Shown: positions 1 to 9,865, counted from the first letter of the stretch. The stretch: DNA of 64,000 nt from Pomphorhynchus laevis (GCA_012934845.2 WNNJ02002565.1:1-64000), one strand, 5' to 3'. Program-made: numbers and translations. Notes: generated from the letters alone by a model not told the origin.

Positions 1-2
1 TT

Positions 3-836
3 CACCACCCTACTTGCAGTCTGGACTTTGTATGCTCATTCTGTGATGTATTCAAAATTAGAAGTCACCTCTCTGTGAGAGCTCACGCCGCTAGGTGTAA
101 GCTACGAAGCACAGCTGCAAGCAATACACCGGATGGACCAATTGTGCCTAGATCCGTCGTCGAAACAAGCAATGCTAACACACCATCATATTATTCAGGT
201 TCTTTTGAAAACAATCTAGAGGATAACATTACAGATAATCTGCCTTCTGAACGAGACTTTCATCCCAAAACTTTGAATTCATGCAACCACATCGACAAGG
301 ACTATCATGTCACGGTCCAACAGGAACAAGTGGTGGGTGTCGTTGAGATGGATATTTCTCGAAGCGAAGGGTCATCAGGTTACGTAAAAGAACGACATGC
401 ATCAACAGTCGACGTCGAAAATTTGGGAATTCCTCCATATGAAGATCTAATCATTGAAGTCACAAGGGAACAACATAGTGAAAGTCAGCCAACATCTGCT
501 ATGGATTCAGCATGTAATATGCATTGTATGCGGCCTTTAGGCGGCGGAACTTCTAACGTTACCATTGCCAATATTACAGATCATTTGAACAATCTATACC
601 AAAGCACAGATAATCATCCCCGCTTCCAAAGATTGCTCGCTAACATGCTAATGGAAGTAGCAAACGCAACAGATGGCGATATGATACTGCTTCTTGTACG
701 GTTGGTGACTATATACACAATCTATCTTACCGGAGTAGATAATTACCGCAGGCCAATGGATAAAGAGCGTCTGCAGAGTCTTGGGTTAAACGCTATAGAA
801 CTACGCGCCAGCGAATTGACCACCGTACTGGCGTAA
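3..836 (+). pseudogene. E1 N-terminal region with last CCHC zinc finger
   Basis: The frame is already open at the window edge. A zinc finger is encoded at 33-98 (Cys33, Cys42, His84, Cys96 by codon start; CSFC...HAARC). It is the fourth of four fingers when the copy-B version is read from 31.9 kb. The remaining 240 or so residues are an acidic, Ser/Thr-rich linker, then a helical segment before the RT domain. R2 N-terminal fingers are known to bind 28S target DNA. The frame stops at 834-836, and the next piece resumes in another frame at about 840, so one frameshift separates them. Confidence 0.8.
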
Positions 837-869
837 AGCTTTTGCGTTTACAAAAATCCAACAAGACAT

Positions 870-1829
870 ATGGAAATCGCACGAAAGATAACAGCAGAAT
901 TTCAAGGGAATCCGACGAGATGGAAGAAATATATAGCTGAGTCGGATGAGCTAACATTCACATACGAAGAAGCACTGGACAAATTCAAAACGTTGCAATT
1001 TCCATGCGACATTCTAACGATTAATTTAGCTGCACAGGCATATGAACGCATATTCCGATTAATTACAAGACGGAGTGAAACTGATATGATCTTTCAACCT
1101 AGATACGCAAGAAGAAATGCGGTAGGTGTTCATTACTTAGCAATGAACTGCAAAGGACTAATAATTCCTTGTGTTCCCTCATCAGGCCTCTACAAAAAAG
1201 ACCACAGTGACTTACTCCGAAGAAGAAACCGGGCACTGTACTTCAATAACACAAGCAAACTGGCGAAGGAAATACTGAACAATGAAATACAGATAAAATG
1301 TCCTCTCGAACCGAATGAAGTTGAAACACACTACAAAGACTTGCTATCCAACGAAGACGATGTTGTTGAGGGAGAGATCAATAAGAACATTGGAAATTCC
1401 TGTAGTACACAAAGAAATCATAATAAGAACAATTACACTTTTCCGGAGTTGGAAATATCAGAGATCAAAGAAGCATTGAAAAACATGTCCAAATCAACAG
1501 CTGCTGGACATGATAGAGTCGGCGTTAACCAAATCCGTAGATATGATCAATCAACAAAAATCCTTACTTTTATCTGTAATGTGGCACTTCGACTCGGCTA
1601 CTCGCCGAACAGTTGGCGGCAACACCGCTCAATTCTATTACCTAAAATAAATAAGATAAAACGAGATAACGGTGTCGACCTGGACGCTCTTAAATACATC
1701 TCTTCTTATCGTCCAATTACTGTCTCGAGCATCTTGAGCCGTATATTTCATAAGGTATTCTTATCACGCATCCGTGACCACATTCAGATTCCAGTAAATC
1801 AATTTGCCTTAGTAAATATGCAACACTAA
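870..1829 (+). pseudogene. E1 pre-RT region and RT motifs 0-2
   Basis: A piece of 319 residues. It starts with the pre-RT region, including the block RNRALYFNNTSKLAKEIL that all lineages here share. From residue 190 or so come RT motif 0 (STAAGHDRVGVNQI), motif 1 (SILLPK) and motif 2 (YRPITVSSILSRIFHK). It ends just before motif A, where the frame changes. Family knowledge: these are the fingers of an R2-type RT. Confidence 0.85.
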
Positions 1830-1867
1830 CATGCATAAAAAGTTTACGTCTCATAAAAAATTACGCT

Positions 1868-2530
1868 TTGAAGCGTAAGCAACGTATGCATATCGCCTTG
1901 ATGGGCATAAAAACCGCCTTCGACACAATCTCCCATAAGACAATATCGGAAAGGTTGCTAGAATTAGCCTGTCCGCTTTATCTCCATGATTACATCATGG
2001 GAAGCTACGACAATATTTCTACGAAATTTAATTTACAAAGCGGCGAAACGGGCCAAATTCAAATAAACCGATGGGTCAAACAAGGAGACCCATTATCTTC
2101 GTTTATTTTTTCCATATGTCTAAATAAGGTATTAGATGAGTTGACGCCAGAACTACATGGTTTCTGCAATCATGACGTACGGATAACCCACATTGCATAT
2201 GCAGACGACTTAGGATTGTTTGCAAATACACAGGCAAAGCTGCAAAAATCGATAGATAAGTTAATTCAAGTTCTATCTCCGATGGGCCTAAAATTTAGTT
2301 CAAATAAATGCAAAAACATATCTCAGGAGTTCATTCAAGGTAAGGTGATCTACAGCTTAGAACGAACAATTAGAATAGAGGAAAGTGCTATTGAAGCAAT
2401 CGATCCTTCAAAGGATGTACAGTATTTGGGGCTTAATCCGTTTACTAAATTAAAGGCGGAAGACGTGAATGCCGGAATTTCCAGTGCAATGCTGGTTTTA
2501 CGTTCTTCAAACTGTCACCATCACAGATAG
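1868..2530 (+). pseudogene. E1 RT palm, motifs A-E, motif A aspartate lost
   Basis: A 220-residue piece. Motif A reads ALMGIKTAFDT; sister elements have LDIKSAFD, so the first catalytic aspartate is glycine (GGC at 1904-1906). Motif B is WVKQGDPLSSF. Motif C, HIAYADDLGLF, is intact. The thumb start VQYLGLNPF follows. The stop at 2528-2530 falls in the thumb, and the sequence continues in another frame to 2649. The motif A change should abolish polymerisation. Confidence 0.85.
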
Positions 2531-2649
2531 CTCACCTTGCCAATGATTACTATTTACCAAGAATTCTATATAACTGCAATGCAAGCAGCCTGTCGGCAAC
2601 TAACCTCAAATCAATAGATGCACATTGGCGATGAGAAATTAAAAGGACT

Positions 2650-2892
2650 ATGCGCATACCGCGATATACGAATAATGGATTTCTCCACCTACCTACGAGT
2701 ATGTCCGGACTAGGAATAAGGTCTATTGCCTACGAAGTAGCTGCTGCCCGATTAAGGGTGTACAACGAACTGAAGAATTCCTTCCAACCATTTATAAATG
2801 AGTCTATTGAAAGCGAAGTTAAATCAGTGAAAAAACTCATCAACACAAATTATGATGAAGGAAAATCAGCAGAACTTTATTACTATGACTAA
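2650..2892 (+). pseudogene. E1 RT thumb fragment
   Basis: An 80-residue piece. It contains the conserved thumb block RIPRYTNNGFLHLPTSMSGLGIRS, broken here for length; equivalents such as IPHYINNGFVHLLPSHGGIGIRS occur in E2 and the others. It is separated from the palm piece and from the CCHC piece by frame changes. Confidence 0.8.
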
Positions 2893-2994
2893 TTAATAAC
2901 GGATTGGAGGAGACACGCAACCCAATCTAACGGGATTGATATTATGACAAAGAAAGATCTATCTCCCCCTACGTCACTGATAAGCTTCCGATAA

Positions 2995-3698
2995 GTGCAA
3001 CAACCACATCACAAATTAGTAAAGCAAATACTTCTTAGGCTTGGGATCCTACCAACTAGAAATGTCTTACAACGTATAGAAAGCGGAAGGGATAAAATGT
3101 GCGGACACTGCAAAGACAATATTGAAACAAATCTTCACGCCTTAAATGCATGCGAATATTCCACAAGAGCGATGATAAAAAGGCATAACAAAGTACGAGA
3201 TCGCCTCATGTATGCCCTTCGTAATCATACCAACAAAAATACGTCGAAGTCTGTGAACCAAGAATTATGACTGAACAATTTACGTACCTACAACCCGGCA
3301 TGGTTTTAATCAACCAACCAGAAAGCCGTCTATATATAGTTGACTTTGCAGTAGCTTAAGAAAAGGATTCCTACTCATTAAACTCAGATGCTTCCGCAAA
3401 AGAAACAAAATACGAGTGCCTGAGATTGCCTTGCTCGAAGAAATATAGTATACCTCCTGATAAAATAAGCATCCTACTAATAGTTGAAGGTACGCGTGGA
3501 AGTGCGTCTACCTCGCTTGAAAGAAACTTAAGCTTATTAGGAGTATCAAAATACTTCGCTAACGAATTAAAGAAAAGCAGCGCTGAGCAATCGATATGCG
3601 TATTTCACGCCTTTACCGGGAAGTCGTTTAGTTCGAGACCGGACTTCGGAAAGAGGAAAAGAGTGCAGTTTGCATTAGATGAATATCCAAAGCACTAA
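2995..3698 (+). pseudogene. E1 CCHC knuckle and restriction-like endonuclease
   Basis: Two adjoining frames. The first (2995-3270) carries LGILPTRNVLQRI and the knuckle CGHC...H....C with spacing C-x2-C-x8-H-x4-C, diagnostic of R2-like elements. The second (about 3271-3698) is the PD-(D/E)xK-type endonuclease that nicks the 28S target. The motif QPG...IVDFAVA replaces the usual PD...VDFAVAYE, so the first acidic residue is lost (Gly, codon near 3297). A stop follows VDFAVA, and further frame changes occur. In copy B a 1-bp loss after 35820 breaks the last piece. Confidence 0.82.
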
Positions 3699-3921
3699 AT
3701 TTCTTTCTGTTGCGTTCTAACTAACTGTTTTGTGTGTGCTTAGACAACAACGATATCAATCTCCACACGATTATTCAGATCAAACGAAAAAACGTGTCCA
3801 CAATAGAACAATGATAACACAAACAACGATTAGAAGAAGCACTTGTCGACGAGCTGAACAATTATTTTCTCTTTTTTCGCACTTTATCAACCTGTAACTT
3901 TTTTGTTGAATAAATTCTTTC

Positions 3922-3936
3922 TAGCCAAATGCCTCG
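3922..3936 (+). rRNA. 28S scrap at E1 3' junction
   Basis: Fifteen bases, TAGCCAAATGCCTCG, are the 28S sequence immediately 3' of the R2 cleavage site. They are followed at once by the 3' end of another R2 copy, so only a scrap of target separates the two elements. Equivalent in copy B: 36265-36279. Confidence 0.85.
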
Positions 3937-4185
3937 AGCATGATATGCAGGGCAGAGGTAACCAATTAGTTCAAATTTGATATGTTTTAGGTTAGTAGAA
4001 AATTATACTTAACAACGAACGACTGCAAAGACCTAAAACAGATCGATTGAATCAAAGATAAAATAATAGACTTCGAAAAGAAGATTTGTCTACTGTAAAA
4101 CTTTCATTTTTTTAATTGTGAAACTTTTCGATCGCTACTGACTTGCATGTAAACAAACTTGTTTTGTATTCAAATAAATCTTTTC
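3937..4185 (+). mobile_element. R2 3' UTR fragment, severely 5'-truncated
   Basis: About 249 bp with no coding sequence. The first part, through the block ending GTAAAACTTTCA, matches the 3' UTR that follows E14's coding end (28325-28495). It ends AAATAAATCTTTTC against the 28S junction at 4186. This fits extreme 5' truncation, common when target-primed reverse transcription stops early. It shows what E14's complete 3' end probably looks like. Confidence 0.75.
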
Positions 4186-4226
<41 letters not shown>

Positions 4227-4762
4227 AGATCAATGAGATTCCCATTGTCCTTGTCTGCAGCCCAGCAAAACCACAGCCAAGGGAATGGGCTTAGAATCAG
4301 ACGGCGGAAAAGAAGATCCCGTTGAGCTTGACTTTAGTCAGTCTTTGTGAAGAATCATGAGAGATGTAGGATACGTGGGACCTAATGAATAATACGAGCA
4401 ATAAAATTTTTCTACTAAACTAGTTTCAGAATTTTAATTTTCTATCCTGAACTGCCTGGATTCAGGATACTGGACAAGAAGAATCTAACTGTTTTATTAA
4501 AACAGAGCATTGTGATAGTCGTCACCGGTGTTGACGCAATGTGATTTCTGCTCAGTGCTTAGAAGGTTAAGGTAGCGAAATTTAAACAAGAGCGGGTAAA
4601 CGGCGGAAGTAACTGACTTTCTCGAAAGTCATAAACAGAGCATGACGATAGCCATCGCTGGTGTTGACGCAATGTGATTTCTGCCCAATGCTCAGAAGGT
4701 TAACGTGGCGAAATCTAAACAAGCGCGGGTAAACGGCGGAAGTAACTATGACTTTCTTTGGA
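4186..4762 (+). rRNA. Permuted 28S block: downstream part, linker, upstream part
   Basis: 4186-4384 matches 28S sequence downstream of the R2 site (TTAGTGACGCGCATGAAT, AACCACAGCCAAGGGAA, CATGAGAGATGTAGG). It then runs through an AT-rich linker (4385-4444) into 28S sequence that lies upstream of the R2 site (4445-4756: TTAATT-like AAAACAGAGCATTG, GTGTTGACGCAATGTGATTT, GGGTAAACGGCGGAAGTAA). The upstream part is present twice (to 4613 and from 4632), separated by a small foldback. It ends CTATGACTTTC, the R2 5' junction. The order is permuted relative to a real 28S gene, so this is not a functional rRNA gene. Confidence 0.88.
4614..4631. repeat. Foldback at first 28S upstream segment
   Basis: TGACTTTC and GAAAGTCA are perfect 8-base inverted repeats with two bases between. 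They sit where a 28S upstream segment ends in the R2 site sequence and a second copy of that segment begins. It looks like the scar of an abortive insertion at the R2 cleavage site. Confidence 0.8.
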
Positions 4763-4775
4763 GGAAAGTCATAGT
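4745..4775. repeat. Foldback at 28S/E2 5' junction
   Basis: ACTATGACTTTC and GAAAGTCATAGT form a perfect 12-bp inverted repeat around seven bases. The left arm is genuine 28S sequence ending at the R2 site; the right arm is its inverted copy at the start of E2. A nicked target strand folding back and being copied would produce this. Confidence 0.85.
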
Positions 4776-5105
4776 CAACAATCCTTAGCAATCTTAAAAT
4801 CAAGTTTTCTTTGCCAAATTAAAGCAGTCATTCTCGCTCTTGCGCTCAATTTGTAGCGCTTGTTTTACTTTACGTGTTGGTAAATTTTCAAGGGCAGTCA
4901 TCTCGATTCGGTAGTGATATTCGGACTTTTTTCCTCTTTTTTGCGTAAATTTATTCAACTTCTATTTTTTGTAGTTTTTTTGCACCAAGGCGGCATCATT
5001 AATGCAACATCAATAGATTTTCAAGGCGGCAAAGTTGTAATGCGTAGAATTTGCAAACAGAATGCTTAATAATGTTATTGTGCGAAAATTGCTACAAAAT
5101 TGATA

Positions 5106-5774
5106 ATGTCTTTTTCGGCCGCTTCCGAGGAAACCTCCATTGAAAAAGACCATTCAACCGAAACCGAACATCATTTAGGCTTGGTTTCTCTTAAAAATGC
5201 TACTATGCCCCAAATAGCTACTGACGCGTGCCCAATGGAAATAATTCCTGGTTCAAGCAATGGCTGTGTAAACTCCTTAAATTCGGATTATGCCGAAAGA
5301 AAAAAATCGTTTTCAATTCCTGATTATATACAAGATGAGTTTTTGGAAATGCAGACGGATGGAACATATCTGGATACCAATATTGCAAGCGCATTCGAAT
5401 CGTTTGTAGTGGAAAGAAGCACGTCAAGTGTACTCTTGCCACAAAATTCTTTGCAAGTTAACTCGGTTCCAGCGGCAACGATGGGCACAGGGCAAGTCGT
5501 GGTTGATTTGAGAATAGACCAGAGGTCGAAGCAAACCTTACCGTTATATCATAATATGAACTCTGACTCGGTTGTAGAACCGGAGCTCATAAACTGCATT
5601 AATGATAACTCGATTCTTTCAAGTTCGCCAGACAGCAGTTTTCAGGAAGCATTTAGCTACTTGCTAGATCCAGATTACGCTCCGAACGATTCTATCGAAA
5701 GTTGGGCTGATCTACCTTCTTGCCCCACTGCATACACGATTATTGTTTCTCGCCGTCGCAGGCAATTGAGTTGA
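5106..5774 (+). pseudogene. E2 N-terminal region, no zinc finger seen
   Basis: About 223 residues from the first ATG (5106-5108), with an upstream in-frame TTG at 5100. It is acidic and Ser/Asn-rich. I find no C-x2-C...H...H/C finger, unlike E1, E10, E12 and Enew. The last 17 residues are read out of the element's frame: the true continuation is the overlapping frame from about 5745. E2 may have lost its finger-coding 5' end, or may be a lineage that lacks fingers. Confidence 0.6.
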
Positions 5775-6451
5775 TTGAGAACGAGTTATCTAGACAAAGT
5801 TTGCACCCGCGCTACTCCAACTTCTTGTCAAAGATGATCATCGTCATTATCGGGTACGCTGGGCGTCCTACGCCGGACGAAATAAACAGATTAATGTTCG
5901 AAATTATCTCTTATTTGAGGCTCCGGAAAGTTCGATTCTGTCGAAACACATATAACAGAGCAAAAAAGCTTGGTGTTGTTCCGTTGAGCTTCAGTGAGTC
6001 TAACACAAGTTTAATAAGGTCAATTTCGATGTTGATTTATAACAATCCGACTAAGTGGCCCTCAATTGCCAAAGACTTAGTACATCACATCGAGCAACAC
6101 CAGGACTACTATACAGTTCTAATCAACACTCGCTCCAACATAGGACTTAACCTTAACGATGTTATTAGGCAAATGAAGATGAACATCTTCAGCAGTGCTG
6201 ATATTGTTCTACAGGCAGCTTCCGAAGTCTATAGATGCTCGTTCAGAGTAGTGGGAAACGATAGCCAATACGACCGACTCTTCCATCCCGATGTCTCTAA
6301 TGTCACAGCACGAAAAGCCTATTACTTGGCGAAAGTGTCTGTAGATCATATTGTCCCCTGCGTCGCAATTAAGGGTTGTTCTAAAAAGAGTCAAGCTAAT
6401 CTAGAGAGAAAGAGGAATAGAGGACTTTATTTCTCCAATACAAAAAACTAG
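5720..6451 (+). pseudogene. E2 pre-RT region
   Basis: A piece of about 243 residues containing the helical segment common to these elements (FLSKMIIVIIGY...), then SFSESNTSLIRSISMLIYNN, QAASEVYRCSFRVV and the block RKRNRGLYFSNTKN, homologous to RNRALYFNNTSKL in E1. It ends at a stop just before the equivalent of LAKEIL. The overlap with the preceding piece shows a frameshift rather than a separate gene. Confidence 0.75.
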
Positions 6452-6462
6452 TCAAAGAAATT

Positions 6463-6795
6463 ATGGACGAAAAGCACAAAATCGAATGCCCAATATCTAT
6501 TCAAATAGTAAAAAATCATTATCGGTCAACATTTAGCTACCGCGATGCACCGGCAAACACAATCAATAGCGATGCTCGCATAACATTTAAAAACTTCGAG
6601 CAGGTGGCCGAGATCATTTATCCCGACGAGGTTTTGGAAACAGTAAAGAGCACTACCTCGGATACTAGTCCAGGAGTCGACGGAATTTCATTAAGGGATC
6701 TAAAGAGATTTGATCCAAGGGGATACATTATGTTTATTTTGTTCAACTTTTGCCTATCAGCACGTTACATGCCCAATGCATGGCGCTGCCATTAG
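6463..6795 (+). pseudogene. E2 RT motif 0 region
   Basis: A piece of 110 residues. IIYPDEVLETVKS leads into the RT motif 0 core TSPGVDGISLRDLKRFDP and then SARYMPNAWRC, equivalent to the MPNAWR block of the other elements. It ends at a frameshift, and RT motif 1 follows immediately in another frame. Confidence 0.8.
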
Positions 6796-7009
6796 AAGCA
6801 TTTTGATCCCAAAGGCAGGTAAAATTAAATCCGGTGACTGTGAAGTAGGAAAAAAATCTTTAAATTTAAATAATTGGCGACCTATAACTGTTTCCTCAAT
6901 TATCGCAAGAACCCTCAACAAACTAATTCTGAAGAGGTTTTCAAAAAACTTTGTCTTTCGATCGGAACAAGCAGCATTCGCAACGAACGGTTGTGCTAAG
7001 AATATTTAA
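6785..7009 (+). pseudogene. E2 RT motifs 1-2
   Basis: Encodes SILIPKAGKIKSGD (motif 1), NNWRPITVSSIIARTLNK (motif 2) and RSEQAAFATNGCAKNI, then a stop. The frame is open upstream to 6710, but only the part from about 6785 is element coding. It continues at 7018-7296 through motif A (AFLGVKSAFDT, Asp to Gly) and motif B (GVKQGDPLSTF), with breaks. Confidence 0.75.
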
Positions 7010-7296
7010 TTGGTACAGCTGTTCCGAAAATATTACAGAAATTCGAATACTCATTGCCTAGCGTTTCTGGGCGTGAAGTCGGCATTTGACACTTTAAAAC
7101 ATAACGCACTTTTTCGAGCCCTTGCCAATGCTGGATGCCCTGACTTTCTGTTGATTATATAAAAAGTTCTTACAATAATTGTCAGACTAAATTTACACTT
7201 AAAACGGGCGAAACTTCGGCAATCCAATTAGAACAAGGCGTCAAACAGGGGGATCCCCTATCCACCTTTCTGTTTTCACTGGCTCTAGATGACGCT

Positions 7297-8388
7297 TTGG
7301 CTGACCTATCACATTCCAGCCAAGGCTACGAAGACGACAACATCAGAATTACTCACGTGGCTTTTGCTGACGATATCGTGCTATTTGCAAATGATGGGAT
7401 GAAGATGCAGTGCGCCATTGATGAACTGAGCGGCAAACTAGAGGACTTTGGCCTTAAATTCCGTCCTCAAAAGTGTAACTCTTTGATGTTTTCATTCCGC
7501 TGCCACACTTGGAAGGAAAGTCTTTCGCCGTTCTTTAAGATAAGAAAGTATGACATACCTTGTAACTTTAAGGGATACGGAATCAAATACTTAGGTGTAT
7601 TTCCCTTTGGCGGGGACACAGAAAGCGAATTTGTTGGGGAAATGAATAAATTTTTCTTGCGTTTGGAGTCATCTAGACTTTCGCCTACCCAAAAAGTTCA
7701 CCTTATAAATGACTACCTACTACCGAGGTTAACCTATAGGTTAGGTAATAGCACGCTAGGCGTCACATCTATCGAAAGACTAAATCAGCTTTTTCGGACG
7801 AGGTGTAAGAAAATACTTAAGATACCGCATTACATCAATAATGGTTTTGTACATCTTCTACCTAGTCATGGCGGAATAGGTATTCGCTCCTTGGTGTTTG
7901 AAGCTTTAAATCCTTGTTTGAGAGCGTGTGCTTGGATCAACGACGTTTTCCCAATGCTTATTTCTATGACAAACCACGAGTGTTTGATAGCCATGTGGAA
8001 GAAGCACCTTAGGCTCAACTTTGATTTGGAGTTAAAGGACGAATGGGCCAAAGATCTGACACAGGCTCTCGGCTTCGAGAACTTTAAGAAACATACCGTG
8101 ATTAACGATCTTTGCAAATTTCGATACCTCACAAAACCGCACAGAGTTTTCGTTGATCACGTGAAAATGCGTGTAGGCTTATTACCAAGCCGGTCAGTTT
8201 TTCATAGAATAGACAAGGAGCGAGACAAAACGTGCAGACATTGCGGAGCACAAAGCGAGACGAACTGTCACGCCATTAACGAATGTACTTACTCTACAAA
8301 TGCGATGGTAAAACGTTACAACGCAGTACAAAGCATGTTCATTTACGCCCTGCGCATGCGCAACGAGGGACGCAGCGTTATTTATTAA
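7297..8388 (+). pseudogene. E2 RT motif C, thumb and CCHC knuckle (363 residues open)
   Basis: The longest intact LINE frame in copy A. Motif C is VAFADDIVLFAND (FADD instead of YADD, seen in many LINEs). Next come KFRPQKCNSL, the thumb block IPHYINNGFVHLLPSHGG, VGLLPSRSVFHRI, and the knuckle CRHC...H....C with x8 and x4 spacing. The chosen start is simply the first Met; the real polypeptide extends upstream. It ends at a stop just before the RLE. The same frame is identical in copy B (39640-40731). Confidence 0.85.
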
Positions 8389-8395
8389 AAAAAAC

Positions 8396-8753
8396 CGTAT
8401 TCGAGCGGACAGTGGAGAGTACTTTGAACCAGACGTTATTGTAGTGAATCAAGCTCAAAAAGGCGGCAATCATTGATATCGCCGTAGCCTATGAAACATG
8501 CTTGAATAAACTAAACCTGGTACAGTCAGGCAAAGAAAACAAATATAAGACTATAATAACCGCGGTAGCAAGGGAGCACAATATAAGTGTAGGGGCGTAG
8601 AAGTCATAGCTATTGTCGTTGGGTCCAGAGGCACATATAATAGCAGCCTCTTAAAAAAGCTTGCCAAATTCGGGCTAGGTCGTAATACAGCTTACAACTT
8701 AGCGCTAACAGCGGTTGAACAATCAATGAGAGTTTTTAACAACTTCACTTAGC
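8396..8753 (+). pseudogene. E2 restriction-like endonuclease remnant
   Basis: Read in several frames: FEPDVIVVNQAQ, then AAIIDIAVAYETC, then SGKENKYKTIITAVAREH. The PD...D...K catalytic pattern of the R2 RLE is therefore present, but a 1-base shift lies between PD and the second Asp and further breaks follow. The C-terminal tail block equivalent to TAAEQSVNVFNYF is recognisable as TAVEQSMRVFNNFT. Confidence 0.75.
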
Positions 8754-8849
8754 GAAACTACTTTTTCAGCAGGCGGGTGAGATCATGTTATAACAAAAAT
8801 GCAATGCATAGCTGTTACTAAATTTGAGAGTAAATAAATCCTAGCCAAC

Positions 8850-9169
8850 TAAACTCTTATGTTCTTTTTGCTCCGCCGTGCTTGTAAATAATAAATGAAA
8901 ATTTAAGCATTTAGCAGCACGTTGTGTAAAATTTTAAAACTTGCTCTTCTTAATTTAGGTCAGTATCGTCTGCGGCCGGTTCAATTAGAAGAGCAGCGAC
9001 ACAATCTCATCAGCGGTTGTAAAGATTACAAGCTCTACGGCAGTAAACAGAACGGTTTGCTAAAAAAACTTTTAAAATTGTGCGAACTATTCAGTGTAGA
9101 AACTGCACACTGTTAAGAATCTTATTAACTAATACCCTATTTAGTGTTTCAAGTATAAAAAAGTTTTTT
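8850..9169 (+). mobile_element. E3, short insert ending at the R2 site (unknown body)
   Basis: About 320 bp between the 7-base 28S scrap TAGCCAA (8842-8848) and the next 28S block. It ends in TATAAAAAAGTTTTTTT against AGCCAAATGCC, so its 3' end sits at the R2 site. The body has a short frame (8922-9116) in which I recognise no domain. It may be a 3' remnant of another R2 lineage or a non-autonomous passenger using R2 machinery. Confidence 0.5.
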
Positions 9170-9185
9170 TAGCCAAATGCCTTGC

Positions 9186-9217
<32 letters not shown>

Positions 9218-9247
9218 TGAGATTCGCACTGTCCTTGTCTGCAGCCC

Positions 9248-9280
<33 letters not shown>

Positions 9281-9290
9281 TCAGACGGCG
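9170..9290 (+). rRNA. 28S downstream fragment
   Basis: TAGCCAAATGCCTTGCC through GAATCAGACGGCG matches 28S just after the R2 site for about 120 bp. It breaks off inside the conserved part, where R2 fragment E4 begins. The break is not at the R2 cleavage site, so E4 arrived by recombination or off-site joining. Confidence 0.88.
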
Positions 9291-9865
9291 TAAGACACGC
9301 CCAACCGATTGTCGAAGTTGCCAGAATTAGTGTAATACTAATCTACATGCCATCAATGGATGCACCTATGTCACTGAGGCCATGATATCCTGGCATAATA
9401 GGGTAAGAGACAGATTCCTCTTTGCATTTAAATCCTACAACCACACAAATTTCAAATGTCATCTCGAACCTCGTATTCGCACTGAGCATAGCCTCTATCT
9501 TCAACCTGACGCTATTTTAATCAACAACACTAAGCGCCGGTTATACATAGTTGATTTTGCCATTGCTTATGAAACAAACTGCGACTCTGTAAAGAGATCT
9601 TTCGAATACAAGGTAAAGAAATATCAGGATCTAATCGGACCTTGCGAGCTCAAATATTATGTTCCCATTGAATCCATATCCGTATTACTATTAATCTGCG
9701 GAAGCCGTGGTGCCATACCCAAATCCCTACCAGCTGAATTACGTGAGCTAAATATGCATAAACACAAAACTGTATATATGGGAATCACCGCTGCCGAACA
9801 GTCAATCTCAGTTTTCAACTGTTTTACCGAATCGCGATATGGTTGGAGACCTAGCACTCAACGCA
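9291..9865 (+). mobile_element. R2 fragment E4, knuckle and endonuclease only
   Basis: A 5'-truncated R2 piece starting in the CCHC knuckle (KTRPTDCRS...; a TAG codon interrupts the knuckle near 9336) and running through the RLE. It has no 3' UTR or 28S junction, because it passes at about 9866 directly into fragment E5. E11 (20398-21648) is a closer relative than any other element. Confidence 0.8.

Larger units (their letters stand above)
1..3921 (+). mobile_element. R2 retrotransposon E1, copy A (left edge outside window)
   Basis: R2-type LINE. In order it shows the last N-terminal zinc finger, a linker region, RT motifs, the thumb, the CCHC knuckle and the RLE, then a 3' UTR ending AATAAATTCTTTC directly against 28S sequence TAGCCAAATGCCTCG at 3922. 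The coding region is broken by frameshifts and stops into at least six pieces. Its 5' portion is visible only in copy B (31371 onward). The motif A aspartate and the first endonuclease aspartate are both replaced by glycine, so this copy should be inactive. Confidence 0.9.
4763..8841 (+). mobile_element. R2 retrotransposon E2, copy A, near full length
   Basis: About 4.1 kb. It begins next to 28S upstream sequence and ends TAAATAAATCC against TAGCCAA (8842-8848), so both junctions fit the R2 site. The order is a 5' leader (4776-5105), an N-terminal region without recognisable zinc fingers, pre-RT, RT, CCHC and RLE. It is split by about six frame changes or stops. Motif A has Gly for the catalytic Asp (7070-7072). 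The long thumb-to-knuckle frame 7297-8388 is the best preserved part. Confidence 0.88.

Noticed and set aside
4186-4762. Functional 28S rRNA gene
   Set aside because: Only a few hundred bases of the conserved core are present, in permuted order, with an internal duplication and a non-28S linker.
4582-4803. Minus-strand protein of 73 residues
   Set aside because: It is the antisense of the 28S fragment. The same holds for minus frames at 11604-11828 and 28441-28689.
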